64,000 nucleotides of DNA. Source: Polaribacter sp. Hel1_85 (GTDB lineage Bacteria > Bacteroidota > Bacteroidia > Flavobacteriales > Flavobacteriaceae). Position 1 is the stretch's first letter, and each line of letters starts with the position of its first letter. Shown here one piece after another: positions 1 through 8,142 of the stretch. Location: NCBI RefSeq assembly GCF_000766795.1, contig NZ_JPDS01000001.1, positions 129,001-193,000 of the forward strand, written 5' to 3'. A model generated the notes under the pieces. It worked only from the letters and a program-made list of their open reading frames with translations. It was not told the origin of the DNA and did no database searches. A program made the position numbers and the translations under genes.

Positions 1-1
1 A

Positions 2-1456
2 AAACCAGTGGCAATTGTTTGTACGTCTGGTTCTGCTTTACTGAATTATTATCCTGCAATTGCAGAGGCTTTTTATAGTAATATTCCATTAGTTGTAATT
101 TCTGCAGACAGACCCAAGCATTTAATTGATATTGGTGATGGACAAACGATTCGTCAAGAAAATGTGTTTGAAAATCATATTTTGTTTTCTGCAAATTTAA
201 TTGAGGACTCAAAATTTAAAACTCAAAATTTAGAACTTATTTCGGAAGCTTTACAAATTTCTGTATCACAAAAAGGACCTGTACATATAAATGTGCCTTT
301 TGATGAACCTTTGTATGAAACAGTGAAAGAATTACAGCGTTTTAGTTTTCCAAATGTCACTTCGAGCGCAGTCGAGAAGTCTCTTGATTACAATAAACTT
401 GCAAAAATTTGGAATGCATCAACAAAAAAAATGATTTTAGTTGGTGTAAATTATCCTGATAAAGATTTGCAAAAATTAATGGATGATTATGCTGATGATA
501 ATTCTGTTTTAATATTCACAGAAACAACCTCAAATTTACATCATAAAAAAGCAATCAATTCTATAGATCAATTGATCTTTTCTTTGGATGAAAATCAGTT
601 TGAGGCTTTAAAACCAGAAGTTTTAATCACTTTTGGAGGAATGATAGTTTCTAAAAAAATAAAACAATTTTTAAGAAAATATCAACCAAAACATCATTGG
701 AATATTGATGCTAAAAAAGCTGTTGATACTTTCTTTTGTTTATCAGAATTTATACAAACAAATCCTGTAGATTTCTTTTTTAATTTTAGCAAATGCATTT
801 CAGAAAAAGAAAGTGAATATCAACAAAAATGGTTGCAGTTTCGTGATGAAAAACGAGTGAAACATCAACAATATTTATCAAAATCAGTACATTCAGATTT
901 TAAAGTTTTTGAACAAATTTTAGAAAGTGTTCCTAATCATAGTCAGTTGCAAATTAGTAACAGCTCAATTATTAGGTATGCTCAATTGTTTACAATAAAA
1001 GATACATTACGTGTGTTTTGTAATAGAGGAACAAGTGGAATTGATGGAAGTACAAGTACTGCAATTGGCGCTGCTTTTGCGAGCAAAAAACAAACAATTT
1101 TTATCACTGGAGATTTGAGTTTTTTCTATGATAGTAATGCGTTATGGAATAAGAATATTCCTAAGAATTTTAGAATTATTTTAATTAATAATTCTGGTGG
1201 TGGAATTTTTAAAATTATTCCAGGACCAAAATCTACAAATGCAACTAAGTATTTTGAGACTCCACATTGTTTAACAGCAGAACATTTGTGTAAAATGTAT
1301 GAGTTCGATTATTTAAAAGCATATTCTACAGAAACAGTAACAGCACAACTAAAAGGTTTTTATGAAACATCACAAAAACCAAAAATATTAGAAATTTTCA
1401 CGCCAAGTGAAGAAAATGATTTAATTTTAAAAGAATATTTTAAACTGATACAGTAA
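2..1456 (+). CDS. menD: MenD, SEPHCHC synthase (5'-truncated by window edge)
   Basis: This is the C-terminal ~485 residues of MenD, the thiamine-diphosphate (ThDP) enzyme that joins 2-oxoglutarate to isochorismate in menaquinone synthesis. The frame is open at the left edge; MenD is usually ~550 residues, so about 70 are missing. Visible blocks are CTSGSALLN and ISADRP of the first ThDP domain, then the cofactor motif GDLSFFYDSNALWN and NNSGGGIF near residues 370-400 of the part seen. The GTG at position 8 is an internal Val, not the start. menB lies 1.8 kb downstream, which supports the pathway. A copy of a palindromic intergenic repeat lies in frame at 361-378, giving a short Ser/Ala/Val/Glu linker. 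The stop overlaps the next start by one base (TAATG). Confidence 0.95.
   Translation, partial: KPVAIVCTSGSALLNYYPAIAEAFYSNIPLVVISADRPKHLIDIGDGQTIRQENVFENHILFSANLIEDSKFKTQNLELISEALQISVSQKGPVHINVPFDEPLYETVKELQRFSFPNVTSSAVEKSLDYNKLAKIWNASTKKMILVGVNYPDKDLQKLMDDYADDNSVLIFTETTSNLHHKKAINSIDQLIFSLDENQFEALKPEVLITFGGMIVSKKIKQFLRKYQPKHHWNIDAKKAVDTFFCLSEFIQTNPVDFFFNFSKCISEKESEYQQKWLQFRDEKRVKHQQYLSKSVHSDFKVFEQILESVPNHSQLQISNSSIIRYAQLFTIKDTLRVFCNRGTSGIDGSTSTAIGAAFASKKQTIFITGDLSFFYDSNALWNKNIPKNFRIILINNSGGGIFKIIPGPKSTNATKYFETPHCLTAEHLCKMYEFDYLKAYSTETVTAQLKGFYETSQKPKILEIFTPSEENDLILKEYFKLIQ
361..378 (+). repeat. Palindromic repeat (family B) inside menD
   Basis: TTCGAGCGCAGTCGAGAA is the same word found in intergenic copies at 16405-16431, 16461-16487 and 20838-20859. 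Here it is inside the coding frame of menD, between the first ThDP domain and the middle domain. It is read in frame as Ser-Ser-Ala-Val-Glu-Lys, so the protein tolerates it. Confidence 0.8.
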
Positions 1457-1950
1457 TGGATTTACAAGAAGACTTTAGAGAAGGAGAAGATAATTTACAA
1501 GAAGGAGAAGAAAACTCTCAAGAACCAGAAATGTACTTGAAAGAAGGAGATAAAGTAAACTTAGTAATTGAAACTGAAACAGGTTTGGGTTATATTGTTT
1601 TAATAAATGAAGAATTTGATGGTTTGCTTTTTAGAAGTGAAGTTTTTCAGGAGTTAGAAGAAAATATGGAAGTTACTGGTTATATAAAACAGATTCGTGA
1701 AGATGGAAAAATTGATGTTTCTCTTCGTCCACAAGGTTTTAGAAATGTTATTGGTTCTGATGTAGAAAAAGTTTTACAAAAGTTAAAAGATAGTAGAGAA
1801 GGCTTTATTTTAATTACGGATAAAAGTTCGCCCGATTCAATTCGTTTTCATATGAAAATGAGTAAAAAAGCATTTAAAAAAGCAGTTGGTAATTTATATA
1901 AACAAAAACTAATAACTATTGAACCTGATAGAATTGTCTTGGTGAAATAA
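1456..1950 (+). CDS. S1 RNA-binding / winged-helix protein, CvfB-like
   Basis: A 164-residue acidic protein. Residues ~28-95 look like an S1-type OB fold (EGDKVNLVIETETGLGYIVLI followed by a V-S-L-R-P-Q end). The rest, with MSKKAFKKAVGNLYK and IEPDRIVLV, resembles the C-terminal winged helix of CvfB/YitL-family proteins. Those are usually ~280 residues with more than one S1 domain, so this is a short version. The first 25 residues are a low-complexity Gln/Glu/Gly stretch (QEGE repeated); the true start could be the Met at 1531. The start overlaps the menD stop by one base, so the two are translationally coupled. The role is probably RNA or DNA binding in regulation; the exact function is unknown. 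Confidence 0.75.
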   Translation: MDLQEDFREGEDNLQEGEENSQEPEMYLKEGDKVNLVIETETGLGYIVLINEEFDGLLFRSEVFQELEENMEVTGYIKQIREDGKIDVSLRPQGFRNVIGSDVEKVLQKLKDSREGFILITDKSSPDSIRFHMKMSKKAFKKAVGNLYKQKLITIEPDRIVLVK

Positions 1951-1965
1951 TAAGTCTTTAGTAAG

Positions 1966-2016
1966 CAGTTTTCAGTAACCGTTTCCTGTCAAACTGTTTA
2001 CTGTTACTGAAAACTG
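1966..2016. terminator. Inverted repeat between convergent genes
   Basis: CAGTTTTCAGTAAC (1966-1979) is a perfect 14-base reverse complement of GTTACTGAAAACTG (2003-2016), with a 23-base loop. It lies between the stops of two convergent genes and could end transcription from both sides, though there is no clean T-tract. The words CAGTTT and CAGTAA recur in the spacers near 4100 and 5070. Confidence 0.5.
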
Positions 2017-2025
2017 TTAACTCTT

Positions 2026-3183
2026 TTACATTCCACCAAGCCTTAAAATATTTTCATAAAAAGCATCAGAATTTGGGTCAGAAGGATCCATTTTTCCGTA
2101 GCCAATTTTATACTGTTTTAAGGCTTTTTTAATTTGTTTTCCACTTTCGTAATACCTACCAATATAATAATCACCTAAAGGAGAAGAAGGAAATAGTTTT
2201 AGAATCATTTTGCCAAATTCACGTAATTGATCTCCATTTTCTTTTTCGATAATTATGCTTTCAACTGCATAAATATCACGTTCTCTTATTCCTAAATTAC
2301 TTCCAAAAAGAAATTCGATTTCTAAATATTTATTTTCTAAATATGCAATTGCATCAATAGGAGATAAGTCTTTTATATTTTTTTCATATTCTTCTTTTGA
2401 TATTGCAGAGTAGATTTCGAAAATTTTATTGATAGCTCTAGGAATCGCTTCACTTATTGCAGAAACACTATTTGAAGTAACAATTGTATCATTTATAATA
2501 TTAAAATTCTTTAATTTAAGTGATGATAAACCTGTTTGTAATTCGCCTATTTTAGTCTGTTTTTTTGGTGAAAATGAAGTGGAATTATTGGTGTATAAAT
2601 AAAATGTATTGTCTTCTTTTAAAAATTTCGTTAAATTATAAGATTGAAATTGTTGTCCTACAAAATCTGAAAACGTAGGATTAATGCAGATATACGAATT
2701 GATAAAAGGTACATTTTCTTTTAAATAATGACTAATTAAATTTGCAGATGTTCCTTCTCCTATTAAGGATATAAAAGGTGAAGTTCTATAATTACTTTCC
2801 ATATAAAAGATAACTTCATCTCTTACAAATTGATAAAAAGCAGTATTGCTTGCAGTTAGATTACCATTATTAGGATTAAAATAGGTGTCTTTTTTTCTAG
2901 TCTTTTTCATAGAAATACCCACAACAATTTGTTTAGGAGCTTTGTCTTTTGCAGCAAATAAAACAGAATTACCAACATATGCATCAAATAAATATTCTGC
3001 ATCAAAAACAACTGCTAAAGGATAGTTTTTTTTGTTGTCTTCTTCATATCCTTCAGGTAAATAAATTTTTAGATTTCTAGTAGACTCTAAAATGTCAGAA
3101 ACTAAGTTTTTTTCAATTAGTTTTTGAGAAAATCCACTAAAGAAAAAAAGTATACATATTAGTGAGAACGATTTCTTTATCAT
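2026..3183 (-). CDS. Secreted esterase-D-like alpha/beta-hydrolase fold protein, probably inactive
   Basis: A 385-residue protein with a cleavable signal peptide (residues 1-19, ending FSGFSQ). Residues ~30-250 match the putative-esterase (PF00756) pattern: strand RNLKIYLPEGY, then YPLAVVFDAEY and QIVVGI. The usual nucleophile elbow GHSxGG reads GEGTSAN (142-148), so the catalytic Ser is replaced by Gly144. The C-terminal ~60 residues look like a TPR-like helical pair (YYIGRYYESGKQIKKALKQY). It is divergent from menB, with 69 bases between starts. With the Ser missing it is more likely a binding or scaffold protein than an active esterase. The real partner or substrate is unknown. Confidence 0.7.
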   Translation of the reverse strand: MIKKSFSLICILFFFSGFSQKLIEKNLVSDILESTRNLKIYLPEGYEEDNKKNYPLAVVFDAEYLFDAYVGNSVLFAAKDKAPKQIVVGISMKKTRKKDTYFNPNNGNLTASNTAFYQFVRDEVIFYMESNYRTSPFISLIGEGTSANLISHYLKENVPFINSYICINPTFSDFVGQQFQSYNLTKFLKEDNTFYLYTNNSTSFSPKKQTKIGELQTGLSSLKLKNFNIINDTIVTSNSVSAISEAIPRAINKIFEIYSAISKEEYEKNIKDLSPIDAIAYLENKYLEIEFLFGSNLGIRERDIYAVESIIIEKENGDQLREFGKMILKLFPSSPLGDYYIGRYYESGKQIKKALKQYKIGYGKMDPSDPNSDAFYENILRLGGM

Positions 3184-3219
3184 AAATTTGAATCTTTTAT
3201 TTTTGTAAACAATTATTTT

Positions 3220-3235
3220 GTTCTTCTACAAGAAC
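3220..3235. promoter_or_regulatory. Short palindrome between divergent menB and esterase-like gene
   Basis: GTTCTT-CTAC-AAGAAC is a perfect 6+6 palindrome 18 bases upstream of menB. A TATTTTTG box, matching the Bacteroidota -7 element, lies just upstream on the + strand at 3198-3205. It could be an operator or a leader hairpin; nothing else supports either. Confidence 0.25.
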
Positions 3236-3252
3236 GTCCAAAATACAAAATT

Positions 3253-4092
3253 ATGATACAACCCGAGTGGAAAACCGTTAAAGAATACGAAGACATTACC
3301 TATAAAAAATGTAATGGAGTGGCAAGAATTGCTTTTAACAGACCCAATGTTAGAAATGCTTTTAGACCCAAAACAACATCAGAATTGTATGATGCTTTTT
3401 ATGATGCAGGCGAAGATGTAAACATTGGTGTAGTTTTGCTTTCTGCAGAAGGACCAAGTACAAAAGACGGAGTTTACTCTTTCTGTTCTGGTGGAGATCA
3501 AAAAGCCAGAGGACATCAAGGTTATGTTGGTGAAGATGGTTATCACAGATTAAATATATTAGAAGTTCAGCGTTTAATTAGATTTATGCCAAAAGCAGTT
3601 ATTTGCGTGGTTCCTGGTTGGGCAGTTGGTGGTGGACATAGTTTACACGTTGTTTGCGATTTAACTTTGGCTTCTAAAGAACATGCTATTTTTAAACAAA
3701 CAGATGCAGATGTAACTTCTTTTGATGGTGGTTATGGTTCTGCATATTTGGCAAAAATGGTGGGTCAGAAAAAAGCAAGAGAAATTTTCTTTTTAGGAAG
3801 AAATTATTCTGCTCAAGAAGCGTATGAAATGGGAATGGTAAATGCTGTTATTGCTCATGATGAGTTAGAAGATACTGCTTATGAATGGGCGCAAGAAATT
3901 TTAGCTAAAAGTCCTACTTCTATTAAAATGTTGAAATTTGCAATGAATTTAACAGATGATGGAATGGTTGGACAACAAGTTTTTGCAGGTGAAGCAACAA
4001 GATTAGCTTATATGACAGATGAAGCAAAAGAAGGAAGAGATGCTTTTCTTGAAAAGAGAAAACCTAATTTTCCTAAAAAATGGATACCATAA
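3253..4092 (+). CDS. menB: 1,4-dihydroxy-2-naphthoyl-CoA synthase
   Basis: MenB, a crotonase-fold enzyme that closes the naphthoate ring from o-succinylbenzoyl-CoA in menaquinone synthesis. The length, 279 residues, is normal. Visible are the oxyanion-hole segments FCSGGDQKARG and VVPGWAVGGGHSLHVVCDL, and the active-site segment QTDADVTSFDGGYGSAYLAK. The Asp after QT marks the bicarbonate-independent type II enzyme, which carries its own carboxylate; type I enzymes such as that of E. coli have Gly there and need bicarbonate. The C-terminal ends KRKPNFPKKWIP as usual in the family. It is on the same strand as menD but separated from it by one opposite-strand gene. Confidence 0.97.
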   Translation: MIQPEWKTVKEYEDITYKKCNGVARIAFNRPNVRNAFRPKTTSELYDAFYDAGEDVNIGVVLLSAEGPSTKDGVYSFCSGGDQKARGHQGYVGEDGYHRLNILEVQRLIRFMPKAVICVVPGWAVGGGHSLHVVCDLTLASKEHAIFKQTDADVTSFDGGYGSAYLAKMVGQKKAREIFFLGRNYSAQEAYEMGMVNAVIAHDELEDTAYEWAQEILAKSPTSIKMLKFAMNLTDDGMVGQQVFAGEATRLAYMTDEAKEGRDAFLEKRKPNFPKKWIP

Positions 4093-4126
4093 ATCAGTAT
4101 GCAGTTTACAGTAAGCAGTTGTCAGG

Positions 4127-4142
4127 TTGATCGCAGTCGAAA
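4127..4142 (+). repeat. Degenerate family B repeat
   Basis: TTGATCGCAGTCGAAA differs at a few bases from the TTCGAGCGCAGTCGAGAA word seen elsewhere. It lies in the menB-purU spacer, just after a stretch of CAGTTTACAGTAAGCAGT-like words. Confidence 0.4.
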
Positions 4143-4187
4143 CCGAATATTTAAATTATTTAATCTTTCAATTTTTGAATAAAAAAT

Positions 4188-5057
4188 ATGAAATCACAAG
4201 TAGTAACTTTTTTAATAAAATGTCCAGATCAAAAAGGGTTGGTAGCAAAAATCACCAGTTTTTTTTATGATAAAGGATTCAATATTTTAAGTTGTCAGCA
4301 ATACGTAAATTCTATTGAAGATAAATATTTTATGCGAGTTCGTTTAAATGCAGATGGCACAAATATTTCTAAAGAAGAATTAGAAAAAAGTTTTTTAGAA
4401 TTAGCAGCACCTTTACAATTTGATTGGTCTGTTAATTATGGTGATAAAAAACAAAATGTAGCCATTATGGTTTCTCATACAAGTCATAATTTATACGATT
4501 TGTTAGAACGTTTTAAAGAAGGACGTTTAAATTGTAATGTAAAAATGATTATTAGTAATCATAATAAATTAAGACATATTGCAGAAATGTTTGAGGTTCC
4601 TTTTTATCATTTACCAGTTACAAAAGAAACAAAAAAAGAACAAGAATCTCAGGTAAAACAATTGTTAGATGTAAATGAGGTTGATTTGGTAATTATGGCA
4701 AGATATATGCAAATTTTATCTTCAGATTTTATCAATCATTTTCCAGAAAGAATTATCAATATTCATCATTCTTTTTTGCCTGCTTTTCAAGGCGCAAATC
4801 CTTATAAGAAAGCTTATGAAAGAGGAGTGAAATTAATAGGAGCAACAGCACATTATGCCACAGAAGATTTAGATGAAGGACCAATTATTGAGCAAGATGT
4901 TAAACCTGTAACTCATGAAAGTACTCCAACTACTTTAAAAAGAATTGGTGCAGATATAGAAAAGTTAGTTTTAGCTAGAGCAGTAAAATGCCATTTAAAT
5001 AATCAAATTATTGTTTCTGGTAACAGAGCAATTGTTTTTCCAGAAGCAGGAGAATAA
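4188..5057 (+). CDS. purU: Formyltetrahydrofolate deformylase
   Basis: PurU hydrolyses 10-formyl-tetrahydrofolate to formate and tetrahydrofolate, balancing one-carbon pools and feeding formate to purine synthesis. Residues ~5-80 are an ACT regulatory domain (FLIKCPDQKGLVAKITSFFYDKG). Residues ~88-280 are the formyltransferase-fold catalytic domain, with NIHHSFLPAFQGANPY carrying the catalytic Asn and His, and the catalytic Asp in ATEDLDEGPII. The length of 289 matches the family. The gene stands alone between spacers of ~95 bases; no shared operon signal is visible beyond the common direction. Confidence 0.95.
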   Translation: MKSQVVTFLIKCPDQKGLVAKITSFFYDKGFNILSCQQYVNSIEDKYFMRVRLNADGTNISKEELEKSFLELAAPLQFDWSVNYGDKKQNVAIMVSHTSHNLYDLLERFKEGRLNCNVKMIISNHNKLRHIAEMFEVPFYHLPVTKETKKEQESQVKQLLDVNEVDLVIMARYMQILSSDFINHFPERIINIHHSFLPAFQGANPYKKAYERGVKLIGATAHYATEDLDEGPIIEQDVKPVTHESTPTTLKRIGADIEKLVLARAVKCHLNNQIIVSGNRAIVFPEAGE

Positions 5058-5152
5058 AAAAAAGTATGCAGTAATTCAGTTGCAGTTGGCAGTTTAGAGT
5101 TATGACATTCTTTAATTATAATTTTAAACCATTTAATTTTCAATCAATAAAG

Positions 5153-5761
5153 ATGAAAATAATTTGTATTGGGCGCAATTACGCAAAGCATATTGAAGAG
5201 TTAGCAAATGAAAGACCAGAAAATCCTGTTGTTTTTCTAAAGCCAGATTCAGCTATTTTACCAAGAAAAAATCCATTTTTTATACCACCATTTTCTGAGG
5301 ATGTTCATTATGAAGTAGAAGTTTTGGTAAAAATGAATAAAGTTGGTAAACATATAGACGCAAAATTTGCTCATAAATATTATGACGAAATTGGTTTAGG
5401 AATCGATTTTACAGCAAGAGATGTTCAGGCAAAATGTAAAGAAAAAGGTTTACCTTGGGAAAAAGCAAAAGCGTTTGATGGAAGTGCAGTTGTTGGTGAG
5501 TTTTATGCTAAAGAAGAATTTGATTTAGAAAACTTACAATTTCAATTATATAAAAATGATGAAATCGTTCAAGATGGAAACACAAATGCTATGTTGTGGA
5601 AAACCGATGAATTGATTGCTTATGTTTCTCAGTATTTTACCTTAAAAAAAGGTGATATTATTTTTACAGGAACACCAGCAGGAGTTGGTAGAGTTGTTGA
5701 AAATGATAGGTTAAAAGGAATTGTTGCAGGTAAAGAAGCTTTTAATATTAGAGTTAAATAA
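5153..5761 (+). CDS. Fumarylacetoacetate hydrolase (FAH) family protein
   Basis: A 202-residue FAH-fold protein of the type often called 2-hydroxyhepta-2,4-diene-1,7-dioate isomerase or acylpyruvase. The start is set at the ATG at 5153 (MKIICIGRNYAKH), which is where family members begin; the upstream in-frame ATG at 5102 adds an unconserved Asn/Phe-rich lead. Metal-ligand pattern: HYEVEVLVKM supplies the Glu-x-Glu and GIDFTARDVQ the Asp. GDIIFTGTPAGVG is the C-terminal signature. Substrate cannot be told from sequence; in bacteria relatives act on acylpyruvates or oxaloacetate. It lies between purU and cinA on the same strand. Confidence 0.85.
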   Translation: MKIICIGRNYAKHIEELANERPENPVVFLKPDSAILPRKNPFFIPPFSEDVHYEVEVLVKMNKVGKHIDAKFAHKYYDEIGLGIDFTARDVQAKCKEKGLPWEKAKAFDGSAVVGEFYAKEEFDLENLQFQLYKNDEIVQDGNTNAMLWKTDELIAYVSQYFTLKKGDIIFTGTPAGVGRVVENDRLKGIVAGKEAFNIRVK

Positions 5762-5764
5762 GTT

Positions 5765-5842
5765 TAGTTGTAAAGTTTATAAAGTTAGAAAGTAAAAAGT
5801 TTTAAGACTCAACTTTAAAAACTTTAAACTTTAAAAGAAAAA
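5765..5842. repeat. AT-rich spacer of AAAGTTT/AAACTTT words
   Basis: The FAH-cinA spacer is built from repeats of AAAGTT and AACTTT, with TAAAGTTT near the start and AAACTTTA near the end. The two halves could fold on each other. No T-tract or promoter box is obvious. Confidence 0.35.
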
Positions 5843-5845
5843 ATA

Positions 5846-7087
5846 ATGCAAGCAGAAATAATTACTATTGGAGATGAAATTCTCATCGGGCAAATTGTAG
5901 ATACCAATTCACAATTTATAGGCCAACAATTAAATAAAATAGGCGTTTCTGTATATCAAATAACTTCTATTCAAGATGAAAAGCAACATATTTTAAATGC
6001 TTTAAAAGAAGCCCAAGAAAGAGTAGATATTGTTATCATAACAGGAGGATTAGGTCCTACAAAAGATGATATCACCAAAAAAACGATTGCAGAATATTTT
6101 AATGATGATAAGTTCATTGAATATCCAGAAGTAATAGCACATATAAAAGGTTTATTTAAAAAAATAAATCATCCGTTTAAAGAAGTGCAAAGAACTCAAG
6201 CGCAATTGCCATCAAAAGCAACGTATTTACAAAATAATTTTGGTACAGCACCAGGAATGTGGTTTTATGAAAATGAGACTGTCTTTGTGTCACTTCCAGG
6301 AGTGCCTTATGAAATGAAAGGTTTAATAACTAATCAAGTTTTACCAAGAATTCAGAAGCAATTTCATTTGCCCTTTATTATCCATACAACAATTATGACT
6401 TATGGAGTTGGAGAAAGTATGATTGCAGAAAGAATTGAAGATTTCGAAAACAATTTACCATCGCATATAAAGTTAGCTTATTTGCCATCATTTGGTAAAG
6501 TTCGTTTGCGTTTATCCGCCAAAGGCGAAAACAAAGAAGTTTTAGAAAAAGAACTAAATGAAAAAGTAGCAGAAGTTTATCAGTTAATTCCAGAAATTAT
6601 TACTGGTTTAGATGATGATAGTTCGTTAGAAAAAAGAGTAGGAGCGTTGCTAAAGAAAAATAATAAAACAATTTCTACGGCAGAAAGTTTAACGGGAGGT
6701 AAAATTGCAGCAACATTAGTTTCTGTGGCAGGTTCTTCTGCATATTATAAAGGTAGTTTTGTAACCTATTCTGCTGAGACAAAAATAAATTTGTTAGGTG
6801 TATTACCAGAAACTATTCATAAATATACAGTTGTAAGTAAAGAAGTAGCTATAGAAATGGCTAGAGGAGTTAAGGAGAAACTACAAACAAATTATGCAAT
6901 TGCAGTAACAGGAAACGCTGGCCCAACAACAGATGATACAGATAAAAGTTTAGGTGTTGTTTACATTGCATTTATAGCTGATAATAAAGAGATTGTACAA
7001 GAATTTAATTTTGGACAACCAAGAGAAAAGGTAATCAATAGAACAGTGAGTAAAGCACTAGAGATTCTGCAAAAAGAAATTCTATAA
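5846..7087 (+). CDS. cinA: CinA, competence/damage-inducible protein A (NMN deamidase type)
   Basis: A 413-residue two-domain protein. Residues 1-170 are the COG1058 molybdopterin-binding-like domain (ITIGDEILIGQIVDTN, VIITGGLGPTKDD, LPGVPYEMKG). Residues ~255-410 are the PncC-like domain (TISTAESLTGGKIAATLVSV, YSAETKINLLGV, AVTGNAGPT), which in characterised members removes the amide from nicotinamide mononucleotide to recycle pyridine nucleotides. It lies directly upstream of rpmB; this order (cinA, rpmB, rpmG, DUF4295, ftsY) is commonly seen in Bacteroidota. Transformation itself need not be implied by the name. Confidence 0.93.
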   Translation: MQAEIITIGDEILIGQIVDTNSQFIGQQLNKIGVSVYQITSIQDEKQHILNALKEAQERVDIVIITGGLGPTKDDITKKTIAEYFNDDKFIEYPEVIAHIKGLFKKINHPFKEVQRTQAQLPSKATYLQNNFGTAPGMWFYENETVFVSLPGVPYEMKGLITNQVLPRIQKQFHLPFIIHTTIMTYGVGESMIAERIEDFENNLPSHIKLAYLPSFGKVRLRLSAKGENKEVLEKELNEKVAEVYQLIPEIITGLDDDSSLEKRVGALLKKNNKTISTAESLTGGKIAATLVSVAGSSAYYKGSFVTYSAETKINLLGVLPETIHKYTVVSKEVAIEMARGVKEKLQTNYAIAVTGNAGPTTDDTDKSLGVVYIAFIADNKEIVQEFNFGQPREKVINRTVSKALEILQKEIL

Positions 7088-7104
7088 AAATTTGTGAATT
7101 TGTT

Positions 7105-7135
7105 TTGTTCATAATTAGAATTAATTGTAGATTTG
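7105..7135 (+). promoter_or_regulatory. Bacteroidota-type promoter for rpmB-rpmG-bL38
   Basis: TTG at 7105-7107, 20 bases, then TAGATTTG at 7128-7135. This fits the TTG-N(17-23)-TAnnTTTG consensus of the primary sigma factor in the phylum. Start of transcription would be near 7139, giving a ~37-base leader before rpmB. Confidence 0.75.
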
Positions 7136-7175
7136 CACCTCGTTTAGAGATAACACTATAAATACTGTCGAAAAG

Positions 7176-7415
7176 ATGTCTAGAGTTTGTGAATTAACAG
7201 GAAAAAAAGCAATGGTTGGGAACAATGTTTCTCACGCTTTAAATAGAACTAAGAGAAAGTTTGACGCTAATCTAATGACCAAGCGTTTTTATATCCCAGA
7301 AGAAGATAAATGGATTACTTTAAAAGTATCTGCATCAGCTTTAAAAAATATTAACAGAAATGGTATTTCTGCAGTTATAAAAGAAGCGAGAGCTAACGGA
7401 TTTTTAACTAAATAA
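7176..7415 (+). CDS. rpmB: 50S ribosomal protein L28
   Basis: bL28 of the large ribosomal subunit, 79 residues, full length. It begins MSRVCELTGKKAMVGNNVSH, the usual start with CELTGK; the later Lys/Arg-rich TKRKFDANL binds rRNA. It is the first gene of a ribosomal cluster with its own promoter at 7105-7135, followed 27 bases later by rpmG. Confidence 0.98.
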   Translation: MSRVCELTGKKAMVGNNVSHALNRTKRKFDANLMTKRFYIPEEDKWITLKVSASALKNINRNGISAVIKEARANGFLTK

Positions 7416-7442
7416 GCTCAAGCGATTTAAAATTTTATACAG

Positions 7443-7625
7443 ATGGCAAAAAAAGGAAACAGAGTTCAGGTAATTTTAGAATGTACAGAGCATAAAGCTT
7501 CAGGAGAAAGAGGTACATCTAGATACATTACAACAAAGAACAAAAAGAACACTCCAGATAGAATGGAAATTAAAAAATTCAATCCTATCTTGAAGAAAAT
7601 GACTGTTCATAAAGAAATTAAATAA
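7443..7625 (+). CDS. rpmG: 50S ribosomal protein L33
   Basis: bL33, 60 residues, full length. It shows the family core [36 protein letters not shown] and the end [10 protein letters not shown]. Only one Cys is present, so this is a zinc-free (C-minus) form lacking the paired CxxC knuckles. It sits between rpmB and the bL38 gene in one transcription unit. Confidence 0.98.
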   Translation: MAKKGNRVQVILECTEHKASGERGTSRYITTKNKKNTPDRMEIKKFNPILKKMTVHKEIK

Positions 7626-7679
7626 TTATTAAACTATCTAGAACTCAGAATAGAGCATATAGATTAAAAAACATAGACA

Positions 7680-7832
7680 ATGGCAAAGAAAACAGTAGCA
7701 TCTTTACAAACATCTTCGAAAAGATTAAGTAAAGCTATAAAAATGGTAAAATCTCCAAAAACAGGAGCTTACATGTTTGTAGAATCTATTATGGATCCTT
7801 CTAAAGTAAACGACTTTTTAGCTAAAAAGTAA
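7680..7832 (+). CDS. DUF4295 small ribosomal-associated protein (bL38)
   Basis: A 50-residue basic protein, MAKKTVASLQTSSKRLSKAI to NDFLAKK. This is the Bacteroidota-restricted DUF4295 family. To my knowledge, structural work on a Flavobacterium ribosome identified a phylum-specific large-subunit protein named bL38, and I equate the two from family and gene position (inference). It follows rpmG by 54 bases and ends just before a strong terminator, so it closes the rpmB operon. Being 50 codons long it is easy to miss in automated calls. Confidence 0.9.
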   Translation: MAKKTVASLQTSSKRLSKAIKMVKSPKTGAYMFVESIMDPSKVNDFLAKK

Positions 7833-7851
7833 GTTTTACTGAATAAAATAT

Positions 7852-7888
7852 AAAAAACTACTTTCTAATTTAGAAAGTAGTTTTTTTT
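7852..7888 (+). terminator. Rho-independent terminator of rpmB-rpmG-bL38
   Basis: AAAACTACTTTCTA and TAGAAAGTAGTTTT form a perfect 14-pair stem with a 3-base loop, followed by a T-run. It lies 20 bases after the bL38 stop. Confidence 0.92.
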
Positions 7889-7910
7889 GCGTTCTATAAT
7901 TCCGTATTTT

Positions 7911-8061
7911 TGGGCGTTACCTAAAAGGTCGCGCTTTACGCTATATCTTTTTATGCTAATTTTATTTCAGCAGCTTTAAATATTTATAAGTAATTTACCT
8001 GTTTAGTAGAAATACTGAATCTAGTTAAATATAAAAAGGATGTCGCTTCTATCGCTAACGC
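7911..8061 (+). repeat. Family A intergenic repeat (GGGCGTT...GCTAACGC)
   Basis: The left end is TGGGCGTTACCTAAAAGGTC then GCGCTTTACGCTATATCTTTTTA; the right end is TAAAAAGGATGTCGCTTC then TATCGCTAACGC. The inner arms TATCTTTTTA and TAAAAAGGAT can pair, so the unit is a hairpin with a ~75-base loop. Three other copies lie at 25573-25694, 52440-52527 and 52575-52700. It fills the 310-base gap between bL38 and ftsY, where I see no gene. Confidence 0.75.
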
Positions 8062-8142
8062 AGGCAACTTTAATGACAATTTGACCAACACAAATAAACG
8101 GCACGTTTTTTAATGTACTGTTGTATAGCTTAAAAAATAAAA

